From: Maniola hyperantus
Taxonomy: Eukaryota; Arthropoda; Insecta; Lepidoptera; Nymphalidae
DNA length: 64,000 bases
Assembly (NCBI RefSeq): GCF_902806685.2
Contig: NC_048539.1
Location: 6,584,501-6,648,500 of the forward strand
Reading direction: 5' to 3'
Positions 35,826 through 47,256 of this stretch are shown in pieces. Under the pieces are notes generated by a model that searched no databases, was not told the DNA's origin, and saw only the letters and a program-made list of their open reading frames with translations. Every line of letters begins with the position of its first letter. The first letter of the stretch is position 1. Position numbers and translations under genes: made by a program.

Positions 35826-36317
35826 GAGAATCATCATCAATTGTGCTAGCCAGCCCATCCATTGATACTGGCATAACTGACCTTAGCCAGTCTGTGTCTG
35901 CATCAGCAGGAGGTGGAGGCGGACCACCCCCTGTTTTAAACCTCTCTTGCCTCTGTTTGCTTGCATCCTAAAAATCAATACATAAAGTAAATATGCTATA
36001 AAGTACCTACAATATAAAATGTCTGATCTTGTCTTGTTTACAACAGGTTTAAGACAACATACTTTACGAGCATTCCGCTTCATATTATCAAATTTAGCTT
36101 GGAGCTGTTTAAGGGTTCGTGGGTTCTCTGACAGGGCATTAAACTCCGCATGTATGGCGTTCCATGCCTTCTTTTTTTGCACATTGTTACAATTATCTGT
36201 TTTTTTGTTGAACAATACAGCTTGGTATTTATCTATCAAGTTCTTGAACCGCGCCTTCTCTTCTTTTGAAAAGTTTAATGAACGTTCTCTGAAAGTAATT
36301 GAGTCACGTAAATTCAT
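35826..36317 (-). CDS. Myb/SANT-like accessory protein of the Harbinger element
   Basis: Exon 1 starts at 36317 (MNLRDSITFRERSLNFSKEE) and contains a trihelix/SANT-like block KKKAWNAIHAEFNALSENPR followed by LKQLQAKFDNMKRNARK, with a donor after ARK (gtatgttg). The next exon (about 35967-35826) reads QRQERFKTGGGPPPP, a phrase typical of this protein in PIF/Harbinger elements. The partner protein normally helps the transposase enter the nucleus and bind DNA. Possible further exons reach about 35400. Whether an intact message can still be made was not resolved. Confidence 0.75.
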
Positions 36318-36809
36318 GTCACTTTCAACTATCTCTCAATGAAATATACTTTGTACATATACAATTGATGCAATATTATACCAAATAATAACTTACTTTG
36401 GTGAAAAAGTCTCAATTTTTTCGAAAAACACAAAAATTAATAAATACCGCGAATTAAATAACCCTTATCAAAGTTGTCAAACTTGACAGAATCGGTGACA
36501 GAATGCTCGAATGACATTGTTTTCATCAATGTTGCTACTACTAAAAATATTCCCCATAAGACATTAGGCCAAACTAGGCTTTCGCTTACAGGCAACCCGA
36601 ATAACAATGACGAACTGTTTTTTTTACAATGAAGCAACGCTCCAAAATTAACAGATGTTAAAGTTCGTCTGTAACTGTTAAATTTTAACGAACGTATCTT
36701 ACGAAGACCAATGGTTTGAAACAACCGGCCCTTAGTGATGAAAACTCACACTTTATTATTTAAGAAGTTACGATTCTAGGCAAGAAATAGTCTAAATACC
36801 TATACCTAT

Positions 36810-37003
36810 AATAGAAAAAGGTGACTGACTGACTGACTGATCTATCAACGCACAGCTCAAACTGCTAAAGGATGAAGCTGAAATTTGGCAAGCAGATAGC
36901 TATTATGACGTAGGTAGGCATCTGCTAAGAAAGGATTTTTGATTTTTTTTAGGTGTTTGAAATTTATGTACTTCACGCGGACGAAGTCGCGGGCATAAGC
37001 TAG
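36810..37003 (+). mobile_element. Helitron-like non-autonomous element
   Basis: GGTGACTGACTGACTGACTG, ATCTATCAACGCACAGCTCA, ending GACGAAGTCGCGGGCATAAGCTAG before T. The 5' end was not fixed exactly. Confidence 0.6.
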
Positions 37004-37491
37004 TTTAGCATCAATAGGTACTTAATAGAAGTCATTGGTATAAGCCTACAGGTTATTCTTAAATTTTTTAGGTAAACGGATCTTCGGTCAGGCCAGACAT
37101 TTTATTCATATCTCATACTTATCTGCCTGTTTCGCTCGTGCATACTTTCCAATATCACGTTCCACAAAAACTGGTTTTCGAACGACGGCATTGCGAGGGG
37201 ACGGGGAGAGAGCGAAGCCGCGCGAGCCAGCGCGAGGCGGCGCGAGGCCGGTCACCGCACTGGACCAGTGAGCGGACTCTGCTTTTTACCTCGACACGTT
37301 TGTACTTTTGTTGATTTGCGATACTCAAATGTACAATATAATGTACACAGTCCACGGATGTAAGACCACGAAGCTCGAAGATTAATTTTGTGTACCTAAC
37401 TAGTGTGTTATTAGATTTATTTCTTAAACAGTGTACCTACCTACTGTATAATAGTTGTAGTGTATGTAGCAGGCCGTCTTTCTTTGCAACA
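37004..37491 (+). promoter_or_regulatory. Upstream region of the MADF-BESS gene
   Basis: A GC-rich island at 37175-37275 (gcgagccagcgcgaggcggc) sits in AT-rich DNA about 250 bases before the start codon and probably marks the promoter. A minus-strand frame across it (37155-37355) has no recognisable protein character. Confidence 0.35.
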
Positions 37492-39169
37492 ATGGAAACT
37501 TTTATAGAAGGCGTTCGATTGCACCCCTGTTTATGGAACCCGATGCATCCCGAATACCGCGAAGTGCACGTCAAAGATGAAGCTTGGCAACGAGTAGTAG
37601 ACCGTTATAACAACAAATCTATACCTAATAGTAAGTCAGAAATTAGAATATTATAATGTTAAGTAAGTATATAGAATAATCCAGAGGCACAAGGCAAATA
37701 AAATATGGATATTAAAATATATAGGTAGGTTTAGGTACTACTAAAGACGTGAAAGGTACCTACCTAAAGTAGAATCAATAATCCACTGGATAAAACTGAC
37801 AGGTCCTAATGTCACTTTGGATGAAGAAGAGGGTTCCGTTCTGTACCCGAAGAGTGCTAACGGGACCATACTAAGCCTCCGCTGTCAGTTCGTCCGTCCG
37901 TCTGTCAGTGGGCTGTATCTCGTGATCCGTAATGTTAGTAGGAGAGTTGAATTTTTTACAGAATGTTTTATTATTTTTTTCTATTGTCGCTATAACAACA
38001 AATAATAAAAATTTCAAAATAGTCGCCATGAAACATTAAAAAAAATTAACAGTTTCATTAAACAGTATTAGTTCTTGTAACTACGATGGTGCGGAACCCT
38101 ACGTGTGAGAGTCTGACTCGCACACCCCGGTTTTATAACTTTCAACATTTGTACAAAAGCTATACTTAAGTAGGTATAATAGGTAGATAGCTAAAATATG
38201 TGTAGCGTACCTACGTATACGTGACTTATAAGTTATGATCTTTTTGCTAAATAAACTAGTTTAACTTACTCTCGCACCTTTTTTTAAAACAACCCTCAAA
38301 TTATTTTGTTTCGATTTTGTTAGCCCACTTTATGAACTGTGATGAGTGATGACTGTGACTCACTCATTTATTAACATTTAGTCCAGTCTATGCATTATGT
38401 ATTTACAAATTATGTAGGTATACACAAACTATGTATTTCTCATTGTAACTTTGAACTTTTTTGTTCTTTTTGAGAAAATAAATGTCGTTAAATCTAAGTA
38501 GGTATTTAAATAACTAAATTATTAAGTACAAAAAATACATTTTATTTTTTTCCAATCCAAGATACGTACCTACAGCTTGATCTATCTACAAGAAATTTTC
38601 AACTTTCAGTACAAGTCGCGAAAACAGAATGGAAGAAACTACGAGATAACCATCGCGACGCGCTAAAGAGAGCCAAGCTTGGGAAAAATAAACTACTACC
38701 AGCTCAAATCACTACTTGGAAATATGCTAAAGCTATGCAGTTTCTAGAACCACACATGAAGTATCGAATTACAGAAAATATAGAGTTTGAAGCCCCTTCG
38801 GGTGTAAGTGGCAGCGCAAAGAATTCAGAACATGACGTTACAACTACTGACAAAGCTGAAAATGTTTCCATTAACGGTCACGTATCTAAAAAAAGGTGTG
38901 TAGAATGTAAAAGTGATCTCCGTCATGAAGGAGAAGCTCTCGAGTCTTTCTTCAATTGTATACTTCAGACTACAAAAACCATGCCTCTGTGGATGCAAAC
39001 TCAAGTGAAGAAGAAAATATTCGCGGTCATCATAGAAGCAGAAGAATACCTATCTGGACAAGGACAGGAGCAAGGCCCTAGAGAACAACACGAGGCCCTG
39101 GTACCTATCGAAAAGAAGATAAAAACTGAAATTTACAACGAGGATAGCTGTGATAACGAATATTCCTAA
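37492..39169 (+). CDS. MADF-BESS domain transcriptional regulator, two exons
   Basis: Exons 37492-37630 and 38610-39169, phase 1, giving 232 residues. The N-terminal MADF (Myb/SANT-like, DNA-binding) domain spans about residues 2-90. It begins FIEGVRLHPCLWNPMHPEYR and includes WQRVVDRYNN and EWKKLRDNHRDALKRAK with the usual tryptophans. A C-terminal BESS motif follows in ESFFNCILQTTKTMP...KKKIFAVIIEAEEYL, which mediates protein-protein contacts. The middle is charged and carries CVECKSDLRHEG. Insects have many such genes, Adf-1/Dip3/stwl-like, generally nuclear and sequence-specific; no orthologue is named here. ATG 37492 is the first in frame. The intron holds a repeat copy. A transposon origin is possible because MADF proteins resemble Harbinger accessory proteins, but the BESS motif and intact frame argue for a host gene. 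Confidence 0.88.
37830..38138 (-). repeat. Interspersed 'GTGCGAGTC' repeat, truncated, in the MADF-BESS intron
   Basis: GGTTCCGTTCTGTACCCGAA at the left, and at the right GGTGCGGAACCCTACGTGTG plus GAGTCTGACTCGCACACCCC. Confidence 0.55.
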
Positions 39170-39567
39170 TACTAATAATTAATTAATATTCTTATGATTC
39201 TTAAATCCTAATGAAAAGCTAGGTACCTACTATGTAGAACCTTACTGAATAGGTATATAGGTCCTACATCCAACCGATTTTTAATTTTCTTTAATAGGTT
39301 ACGAATATAGTTTTTAATAGTGGTTACATTTTCGGAAGTGGAAAATTTATGGGAAGATCTATCAAGAGAATCGAAAAGACTGTTAATTTTAAGGCATAGA
39401 ACGTACAAACAAGAAATGCAGTTTAATTATAAGATGGCTTTTCTTACATGGTTTTCAATTAATTACCCAGCCCTACCCAGTTTCCTTTAAATCTGTACCT
39501 ACCTATTTAACTAAATGTAGGCAGTTATTTAAATTGCAGGCCCCATGCAAACCTATAGATTTGCTAG

Positions 39568-39973
39568 GTTTTTACGGTTCCGTACCTCAAAAGGAAAAAA
39601 CGGAACCCTTATAGGATCACTTTGTTGTTTGTCTGTCAAGAAACCTACAGGATACTTCCCGTTGACCTAGAATCATGAAAGGCAGGTAGGTAGGTCTTAT
39701 AGCAGACATATGGGGGAAAATCTCAATACCGTGAATTTGTGACATCACACAAAAAAAAATTGTGGCCATGAACTAATAATATTAGTGTAAGATAACTAAG
39801 TATATCAAAAGGGGTATCATATGAAAGGGCTTCACTTGTGCATTCTAAAACAGATTTTTGTTTATTCTTATGCATGATAGTTTTTTATTGATCATGCAAA
39901 ATGTCGAATAAATACGACTGTAGTACGGAACCCTCGGTGCGTGAACCTGACTCGCACTTGGCCGGTTTTTAAT
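39568..39973 (-). repeat. Interspersed repeat, near full length
   Basis: ACGGTTCCGTACCTCAAAAG to CTGACTCGCACTTGGCCGGT, with CCCGTTGACCTAGAATCATG and GGGGTATCATATGAAAGGGC. It lies between the convergent ends of the MADF-BESS gene and the five-exon gene. Confidence 0.75.
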
Positions 39974-40025
39974 GATTCATCCAGGTATCTCAACCAACTG
40001 GTACAGTTCTCACTACGTACAATAC

Positions 40026-40185
40026 CCGGCAGGAAATAATGTACCTACATCGATCTTTAGAAAGAGATAGCGGTTTTGTAGAGCGCTGTCTCTGTCGCTG
40101 AGATCGATAAAACGTCACATAGGTAGGTGACAGAGATAACGCTCTACGAAGCCGAACTCTCTTTCTAAAGATCGATTCCTGCCAG
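40026..40185. mobile_element. Palindromic MITE ('CGGCAGGAAAT' family)
   Basis: Left arm GGCAGGAAATAATGTACCTA...AGCGCTGTCTCTGTCGC pairs with the right arm ending AAAGATCGATTCCTGCC. Half copies occur at about 8945-9030 and 12070-12100. Confidence 0.65.
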
Positions 40186-40253
40186 ATACTGAAAGTAGGT
40201 AAGCCATCTAAAAACCTCTTCAAGAAATGAAAAAAATTAAATAAATGATAATT

Positions 40254-40357
40254 ATAGTTCGCGACAGGTCCAGATGGCAATCGGGGTGGGGACGCCACGC
40301 ACACCCGCACCGGGGCGTCCCCACCCCGATTGCCATCTCGACCTGTCGCGCACTATA
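40254..40357. mobile_element. Palindromic MITE, copy 1, 3' of the five-exon gene
   Basis: Arms ATAGTTCGCGACAGGTCCAG...GGCAATCGGGGTGGGGACGCC and the near-perfect complement, about 43 bp each with a loop of less than 20 bp. It begins 8 bases past the stop codon of the minus-strand gene, so it is in that gene's 3' UTR. Confidence 0.85.
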
Positions 40358-40364
40358 GGTTAGG

Positions 40365-43254
40365 TCAAATAAGATAGGTAGGGTACATACCAAAATAATT
40401 ATTACGTGAGGCAACTTTTGCTTTCGCTGTAATTGTATGTAATGGTTGCTTTGGATCTCGTATCTTGAATGAATAGCTGTGGCGGCCGCGGTCATCGCGA
40501 TCGAGTTTGAATAAAGAACCAAAACCAATACTGGCTGACCAGTCTTCATCTCGTCTTCCAGATTGTAAGTCGCGTTGTATACGCTTCTGAAAAAATGACC
40601 AATTATATTTTTAAATACCGATTGGGTACCTGGCTAGTTACCACCCTATCGGCAAAGCCGTGTCGCCAAGCGATTTAGCGTTCCAGTACGATGCCACGTA
40701 GAAACTAGAAACCGATAAGGGGTATGCTGGCTAAATAAATGTACCATGCCTCTTGCAAGTTAGCTCTGTCTGTCTGTCTCGTTTTATTTAAACTTAAGTC
40801 TGAGCGAAGTCAAAGTGCGCTCTCTAGATCTCAGCCTAAGTTTCTAAATCCTAGTAAGTAGTAAGTCACCGCTCAAATTGAAAAAACCTAAATTAAACTC
40901 ACACTCTCGTTAGTTCCAATCCTAATTGATTTTTTGTCGAAGGTTTTTGCAATAACTCCTCTCACCGTCTAAAACATAATATTATCATCAGTAGATATAA
41001 TTCTTTTGGTAAAACTAAAATAAATAATATTTATACCCATGCCAAATTACAGATTTCTAGCACTAATAGTCTCTGAGATTAACCGAGGACGGACGGACAG
41101 ACGGACGGACATGGCGAAACTATAAGGGTTCCTTGTTTACTACGGAACCCTAAAAATAAACAGACTCGACAGGTCGAGGTGGCAATCGGGGTATGAGGCG
41201 GGGGAACGCCGCGCACTATCTCGCACCGGGTTAGCGTGGGGGCTGTGCGGTTGTGCGAGGCGTCCCTACCCCGATTGCAATCTCGAGCTGTCGTATATTC
41301 ATTCTACCAACTTCGGTGGTCTAAGGTCTTTCGAAGTTTACCTTTCTATACTCGAAGAGCACGTGGCGTCGGTCACGGTTATTATTATTTGTCACTAACA
41401 TCGTCAACAGCATTTTATGAAAATGAAATTCTAAGTAGGTGAAAATAGATGAAATTCGTTGTGGGTTGAGATCATAGTAAACTTGTGGCCTTCTAACAAC
41501 GGTTTAGAATACTTAGCTAATCCAGATTAAAAATCAAACTTACTTAGGAAACATTACCTACTTATTAGGAGATATACTTGTAGGAGAAGGAGACAAAGTA
41601 TAAGAAGTTATACAAAGAAGTAAGAAAGAATGTTTTCTTTCTTTGTATAACTTCTGTTGTTGTAGTAAGTATGTTTACTTACATCGATTCTCCGTAACTT
41701 ATAAGCTTGAAATGGTGCCTTTCGCCGCAGCCTTAAAACGTATGGATTCAGTAGACGGATCCGCTTCCTGTTGACTCCCAGAACATGTTCAATTGGAATA
41801 TATTCGTCTCCAGAAGCTTGCTAATTCACAATAAAGTAAGTCAATAAGCATAAAAGGTAGTGAGTAAAGTCAGGTGATAAATTAGTGTCACGTAAGAAAA
41901 TCACCGGACGACAGTTTGGCATGTCTGCGCATGGGTATATAGGTTTGTAAATTGCTGCCCGAAAGGGTAACAAATGGATCGACTAAAGGAACCAATGCGC
42001 GGCTGCATAGACAATCCCGCCGTGTGCGTCATCGCTACCCTCATTTCGTACCACCAAATAGATCCGATAAATTAATTACCCATTATAGGTCAGAGGCCTT
42101 TTTACTTGACGTCAACTGTAGTTATACTTTTTTATATACCTCACTGTCTCGTTAGTCTAGTGGTTAGCAAGTTCGACTACGGATGACAAGCTCCCAGGTT
42201 CGATTCCCGGGTCGGGCCGAGATTAGCTGTATTGGATACAAATTCTCAGTACTAGCCCATAGTTAGGAAGTTAGCGGTGCGGTCGGAGAGCACGTAGAGC
42301 CGTCGTCATGCCCCTGATTTCTTGTCGGATTTCAGTCCCATCGGACTATGAGAGTACCTAAAGGAATAGAGAGTACGTGCCTATGAAATGCGTGCACACT
42401 TGTGCACTATAATATATATTCCATGCCGATGGCTAATTTGTATGGAGATTGGCCGCAGTTTTAGAAAAACGTAAAATATACTGACGTCTGGTTCGCTCGA
42501 CATTTTGATTGTCATTGCCAATTTCTGCTTGCAGTCTTGCAAAGCGTTATGTTTAAAGAGCTCCTCTCGTTGAAAACGTGTCGTCTCGTCTGATGGAAAA
42601 CCTTCTTCCTTTAAAAAATATTATTAAGATCTATCGAAACTGCCCTCAAAATCAAAAATAACATCAATGAGTCACATTTCACGTTAAAGTTACCTCGTTA
42701 AAGACATACTCCGCGACAGGTTGAGATGGCAATCGGGGTATGAGGCCACACACCCGCGCTCGCCCGCACCGGGTCAGTGCGGGGCGTTCCCTCCCAGATT
42801 GCCATCTCGACCTGTCGCGTACTATACATAAAATGCCTACCTATACCTATCTTAATTCTTACGCATTTTCAATTTTCACAACTAACATTGAACCTACTAG
42901 TGTTTGAGTCTTAACTACAATTATAAGCAACTAGATGAAGCCCGCGATTTCGTTTAGGTGGATTTGTGTTCTAAAATTCCGTGGAAACTGATTTTCCAGG
43001 ACAAAAAATCGCCAAGGTCCGTTCCTGGGATGCAAGCTATCTCGGTTATTCTCGATACGGTCGGTATTAAAATCGGTTAACGGATGGGCCGTGAAAAGCT
43101 AGCAGACAGACAGATAGTTACTTTCGCATTTACAATATTAGTAGATATGGGTACTTACGGGTATTTCACATTTAATCATGACAGCTCTAACTCCCAACTG
43201 AGAGTTTTCATTTTGTAGGAAATTTGAATTATCATCCACATTAAGAGTACACAT
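40365..43254 (-). CDS. Unrecognised five-exon gene (about 214 residues)
   Basis: Exons, in order: 43254-43159, 42608-42486, 41820-41683, 40968-40903, 40586-40365. Every length is a multiple of three and every border is GT/AG in phase 0; the frame stays open and ends at TGA. I do not recognise the protein. It starts MCTLNVDDNSNFLQNENSQL, has a charged middle (DETTRFQREELFKHNALQDC), then a strongly basic region (GVNRKRIRLLNPYVLRLRRK) and IAKTFDKKSIRIGTNES. The last exon reads DWSASIGFGSLFKLDRDDRG and ends NNYFGMYPTYLI. There is no signal peptide, membrane segment or zinc-finger pattern. The basic stretch could be a nuclear localisation or nucleic-acid contact region. The gene is tail-to-tail with the MADF-BESS gene. 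Exon consistency makes it real with fair confidence even though its role is unknown. Confidence 0.65.
41166..41294. mobile_element. Palindromic MITE, copy 2 (intron of the five-exon gene)
   Basis: CGACAGGTCGAGGTGGCAAT ... ACCCCGATTGCAATCTCGAG, with a longer GC-rich loop (CGCACCGGGTTAGCGTGGGG) than copy 1. Confidence 0.8.
42147..42430 (+). mobile_element. tRNA-derived SINE in an intron of the five-exon gene
   Basis: The head has a pol III A box (TAGTCTAGTGGTTAGCAAGT) and B box (GGTTCGATTCC) at tRNA spacing. A body that is not tRNA-like follows (CCCATCGGACTATGAGAGTA), ending in an AATATATATT tail. It differs in sequence from the SINE at 15183-15522, so it is a second family. Confidence 0.75.
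42712..42819. mobile_element. Palindromic MITE, copy 3 (first intron of the five-exon gene)
   Basis: CGCGACAGGTTGAGATGGCA ... CCAGATTGCCATCTCGACCT, then GTCGCG. The arms have diverged more than in copy 1. Confidence 0.8.
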
Positions 43255-45028
43255 TGTAGTTAGTTTTAATAAAATTATAAATAATAGAAACTCTGAAATC
43301 AAAGTACGAGCTCAGAATACGTACAATAATATATGGGTACAACAGTACCAAAATGATAAACTACTTATATCCATAGATACCGCTGTTACCCATTGGGCTA
43401 CTTACTAGTGGCGGGCCAAACGCGACCACTAGTGGTCAAGTCTGAGACGGAGCCACCAGTCGCAGACACAGGAGGCTGGTTGCAGCCACTAGTCGCAGCC
43501 ACCAATGGCTAGAATCCATCGCTCCTTTACCACAGCATTCGACAGGAATCGGACGTGTTTGTGCGTGTGAAATGGAAATTCTCTTGATTTTATACATCGT
43601 GTCTGCAAATACTCGGTACGGTACTCGGCGACTGTGTTCGAATGTGCTCGGAAGACTGCGACAAAACGCGGCCATAGTAGCGAGCGCTGATCACTTCCGT
43701 TGCTTGTGGCACGCACGCGGCCACTTAAACGCGTAGTTTGCGCCGATACCATACAAAATGTATGAGAAATCTCGTTTGCAACTTGTGACGGCCATCGTCA
43801 ACAGTACCTAAGTGTGCGGCAACCCACAAGTTCAATATACATACCTATTACACTTATTGCCATAATATTTGTTAAGGATATTGTTTATTGTTACAAAAAC
43901 AATAATTTCATCTGAAGTAAAGGTTAATTAATTGAAAGACAGAATTTAAAATCAATTTTCCAATTTTCTCATTGAATTTCCTTGCACAGAGAAATATATT
44001 CTCTGTGAAGGAAATTATTGCATATGCAAGACATTAATCAAAATATCAAAAAGCGTAGTGATTATATAGGTACTCTTTGTATCAAAATGCTCTCATTTGA
44101 AATCACCTATTGAAATAGTCTATTTTTTTAAGGTTCTATATACAAAATTCTCATATTTTAGGCTCTTTTGATTCGATTAACTACATAATATAATGCATTG
44201 AGAACGCACTCGCCATATTTGCAAAGAGTATATACTAAAAGCAATAGTCAGAAAAGCAGGTTAAATTTAACTAATTTTATAAGTTATTAAATAAAATGTT
44301 CCCTCATATAAAGCTTGCACGAGGATATAGATCACAACGCGTAGAGGCTTTTCGAGAGATTTAATCTTTATAATAACCTAACAGCAATATTAACTTGATT
44401 AGGGCACAATTGCTATTGTAACCGCTTAATCAAAATATCGACCTAAACACAAAAGTATTTAATAGTCGTTGAGTCTCGAGTCGGAACGAGACTGCCTTAA
44501 AAACCTTCAAACACTGGTATTTATACAAATCGATTCAAGATGGCTCCCCGCCACAGATCGCGTGACATCGGATGAGTCAAATATTGTCCAATTCATTTAA
44601 CTAACTTCAATAAGCTAACAATAATTACTACGCATCGAGACCAATAATTAATCTATGTTACTACGTTTGTTTATTTGCTCTATGTGTCAAATCCAAGGTC
44701 AACTACCGTATAAAAATACCTTAAAAAATACGGTCAGACATATGACACTAGTCACTACGGTTTACCCCAAAAAATATGTATGTATTCCTATGTCGATGGT
44801 TTACCCTTATAACAAAGAGTAATCACTACGTTTTACTTATAAGTTAAACCCATAGGTGTACTACGTAGTAGTACTTGCAAATTCTTTGAATACTTCCAAA
44901 TTCTTTGGAAAAACCATACTTTTGACATGAAAGTTCACACATACAGCAAATATGGCAATTGCGTTCTCAAATTACATGCACTATAACAGAATCTATTGCA
45001 TCAAACTCCATAACCTTGGAAACACATA

Positions 45029-45157
45029 GTTGGTCGAAATGGCAATCGGGGTGGGGACGCCCCGCACAGTCCAGCGCTAACCCGGTGCGGGATAGCGCGA
45101 GTGACGTGCAGGTGTGCGCGTCGTCCCTCCGCCTTAATACCCCGATTGCAGTTGTCT
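45029..45157. mobile_element. Palindromic MITE, copy 4
   Basis: GTTGGTCGAAATGGCAATCG, then GGGACGCCCCGCAC, and at the right TACCCCGATTGCAGTTGTC. It is the most diverged of the four. Confidence 0.7.
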
Positions 45158-46164
45158 GCCTAATACGCGTTTACGCAACGAGAAATGGTTAAATATGAAA
45201 AGAAAGATAAATATGTAGGTACATGCAACATTTTATTTCCAGTTATAAGCTGATACTTTTACATTGTCAAATTTAAACGGCGAAGTGATGATCTTAAAAC
45301 TTGAGTAAGCGTTCACAATCACATAATATTGTTCAACTAGGTCAAAACACTCTCTTCACCAGTTGGTTATAACTTAAAATACTACTGCGTTCATTAGTTT
45401 TCATAATTTAATTGCATTATATACCTATTATCAAAATATTTAAATCACAATTCAATACTATCGTTTTTTAAATAACGACTAATGAATACAGTAAGTATAG
45501 TTACCTATTTAGGAATCACTAGACAATGATAAAACAGCTAAGTTGTAAAAGAAAAAGACCTGATCAATTTCATTAAATCAATCGTTTACTTATATTATGT
45601 ATATTAAAAACTACGAAAGCACTCCCTAACGTTCCTTTTAAAGGAAAAACAATATATTGATCAGATCTCTTTACTGTCCTAATTACAATACAATCCACTT
45701 GCTGTTCGCTAAAATATTCACTGAAACATTACAAATTAAATGGTTAAAATAAATTCAGTGGTATACAGCATTTTGGTCACACACAAAAGCCAAATAAATA
45801 GACAGTGTGGCTAATTCTGTTATAATCTGACTATGACAGGTCTAAATCTAGTGCTATCCTTTTCCACAGGAAGCATTATGAAAGGGGTAGTAATAAAGTA
45901 GATTTTTGTTTCTGGTCAGCCAAATTGTAATCATTATCATTTCCATATTATTGTATAAAATTATGACACATACTACAATGTTGGGGTATCCACACAAAAA
46001 TATACTAGAAACACATAATATCAATTCTAATCCAATTTTCCACATAGATTTGAATTAGAATAAAAACAGTCATTAATAAAACATAATTAGACATAATTTC
46101 ATCAACATGATTTTAGGACTTTAGAATGTGACTAATTATTTAGGGCACAATCTCTAAATTAAAT

Positions 46165-46641
46165 TGACAGGCCTAAATCTGTGCTACCCTTTCGCAGCTC
46201 GAATCAGTTATTACACTGGTCGGAGCTCTAGCTTTTCGCTCTTGTACAAACTGCGTGTCAGTATGTGACAGACTAATGTGTCAAAACATTGCAGTTTAAT
46301 GTAACATTTAAAAGTCAAAAATGAATAAATCTTATTAGTCTGGCAAGAAGTGAAAATGTGAAATATGTAAGCAGTGTTTAGTCAGGAGGCAAACATAGGC
46401 CTTTATCAACTATTTATCGTTAAAAAAACTGCCCTTTTTTATACAAATTGATAAACATTAAAGATTTACATGTAATTAACCAGTATGACTGTCATATAAA
46501 CACTTCATTTCATTTTTATCATACAGAAAAATTGACTCGTATATTTTTAATAAAACACTGCATACAATGAAATTCTTGATCAAAGTTGCGCACTGAGCAT
46601 TATAAATGGGATAGCAATACATTTAGGCCTGTCATTTTAGT
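46165..46641. mobile_element. Non-autonomous TIR element
   Basis: TGACAGGCCTAAATCTGTGC at the left and the complement of TGACAGGCCTAAATGTATTG at the right enclose about 475 bp without an ORF. Solo ends with the same start occur at about 45836 and 35253 (CTAGTGCTATCCTTTTC). Confidence 0.55.
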
Positions 46642-46693
46642 TTAACGGAATTAACCACAATATCTTTTTTTATTGTTTGCTTTCAGACTGACG

Positions 46694-46751
46694 ATGTGGA
46701 TTATTATATTTCTATTATTGAGTGTTATTTTACGAATTCCAAGCCTTCAGC
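46694..46751 (+). other. Exon-like segment coding a signal-peptide-like start
   Basis: A good acceptor (tttgctttcag), seven bases, then ATG and the frame MWIIIFLLLSVILRIPSLQ, closing at a consensus donor (C|gtaagt). It looks like the first coding exon of a secreted protein, but no downstream exon was recognised on this strand. Probably an orphan or chance match. Confidence 0.2.
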
Positions 46752-47256
46752 GTAAGTTTCCCAGTACTAAAATCCGACACAGGAGCTGACTAAAGGTGAA
46801 ACGCAGCAGAGTGGAAATGTGTTAAGTAGGCCAATCAGATTATTGATAGATGACGTGACAATTTCAAGTCATCTCTCAAAATCCGATTGGTCAAATAAAC
46901 ACATTGCTCCGCTCCGCTTTAGTTGATAGGCACCCTAATCTCCGTCTCCTGTTTTATTTATAAAGCTATTTACTTGAAAACTGTCACAAGACAACATAAT
47001 AAAGATAAATTTAGCGTCCGGTAGAAATCAATAACCTTTGATGGTGCACCAATGAAATTTTGAACGTATTTGGTCTTGCTGATACAAAGTATTAGGTACT
47101 TGGTGATACTAAACATCGTTTCTAATAAGAAAATTCTAAGTCTACAAGACATGTACCATGTACAATGTACATGATACCAAACATCATTATTACATACTAA
47201 ACATTAGAAACAAAAGTCTGTCAACTAAAATAATATTACGTTAATCATAAATAAGT

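Larger units (their letters stand above)
33556..36731. mobile_element. PIF/Harbinger DNA transposon, both ends intact, coding genes damaged
   Basis: Termini GGGCCGGTTGTTTCAA at both ends, inverted, are flanked by TTA target duplications (33553-33555 and 36732-36734), the 3-bp size typical of this superfamily. The 3176-bp element carries both expected genes: a DDE transposase on plus (33780-34745) and a Myb/SANT-like DNA-binding protein on minus (36317 down to 35826 or further). It is probably inserted in or beside the 5' part of the HAP2 gene. Confidence 0.92.
43255..47256. other. Intergenic region between the five-exon gene and Nup358
   Basis: A GC-richer part at 43.40-43.76 kb contains repeated CCACTAGT/CAGCCACTAG words and may be the five-exon gene's promoter or a mobile remnant. 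43.8-45.0 kb is AT-rich and featureless. After palindromic MITE copy 4 the region up to 46.1 kb holds nothing recognised. The 46.2-46.75 kb part is listed separately. Confidence 0.45.

Noticed and set aside
42147..42220. A functional tRNA gene
   Set aside because: A and B boxes are present, but the cloverleaf cannot be closed and the sequence continues into a SINE body.
43436..43752. Minus-strand frames of 79-87 aa upstream of the five-exon gene
   Set aside because: No splice signals or domain likeness; the region is GC-rich and repetitive.
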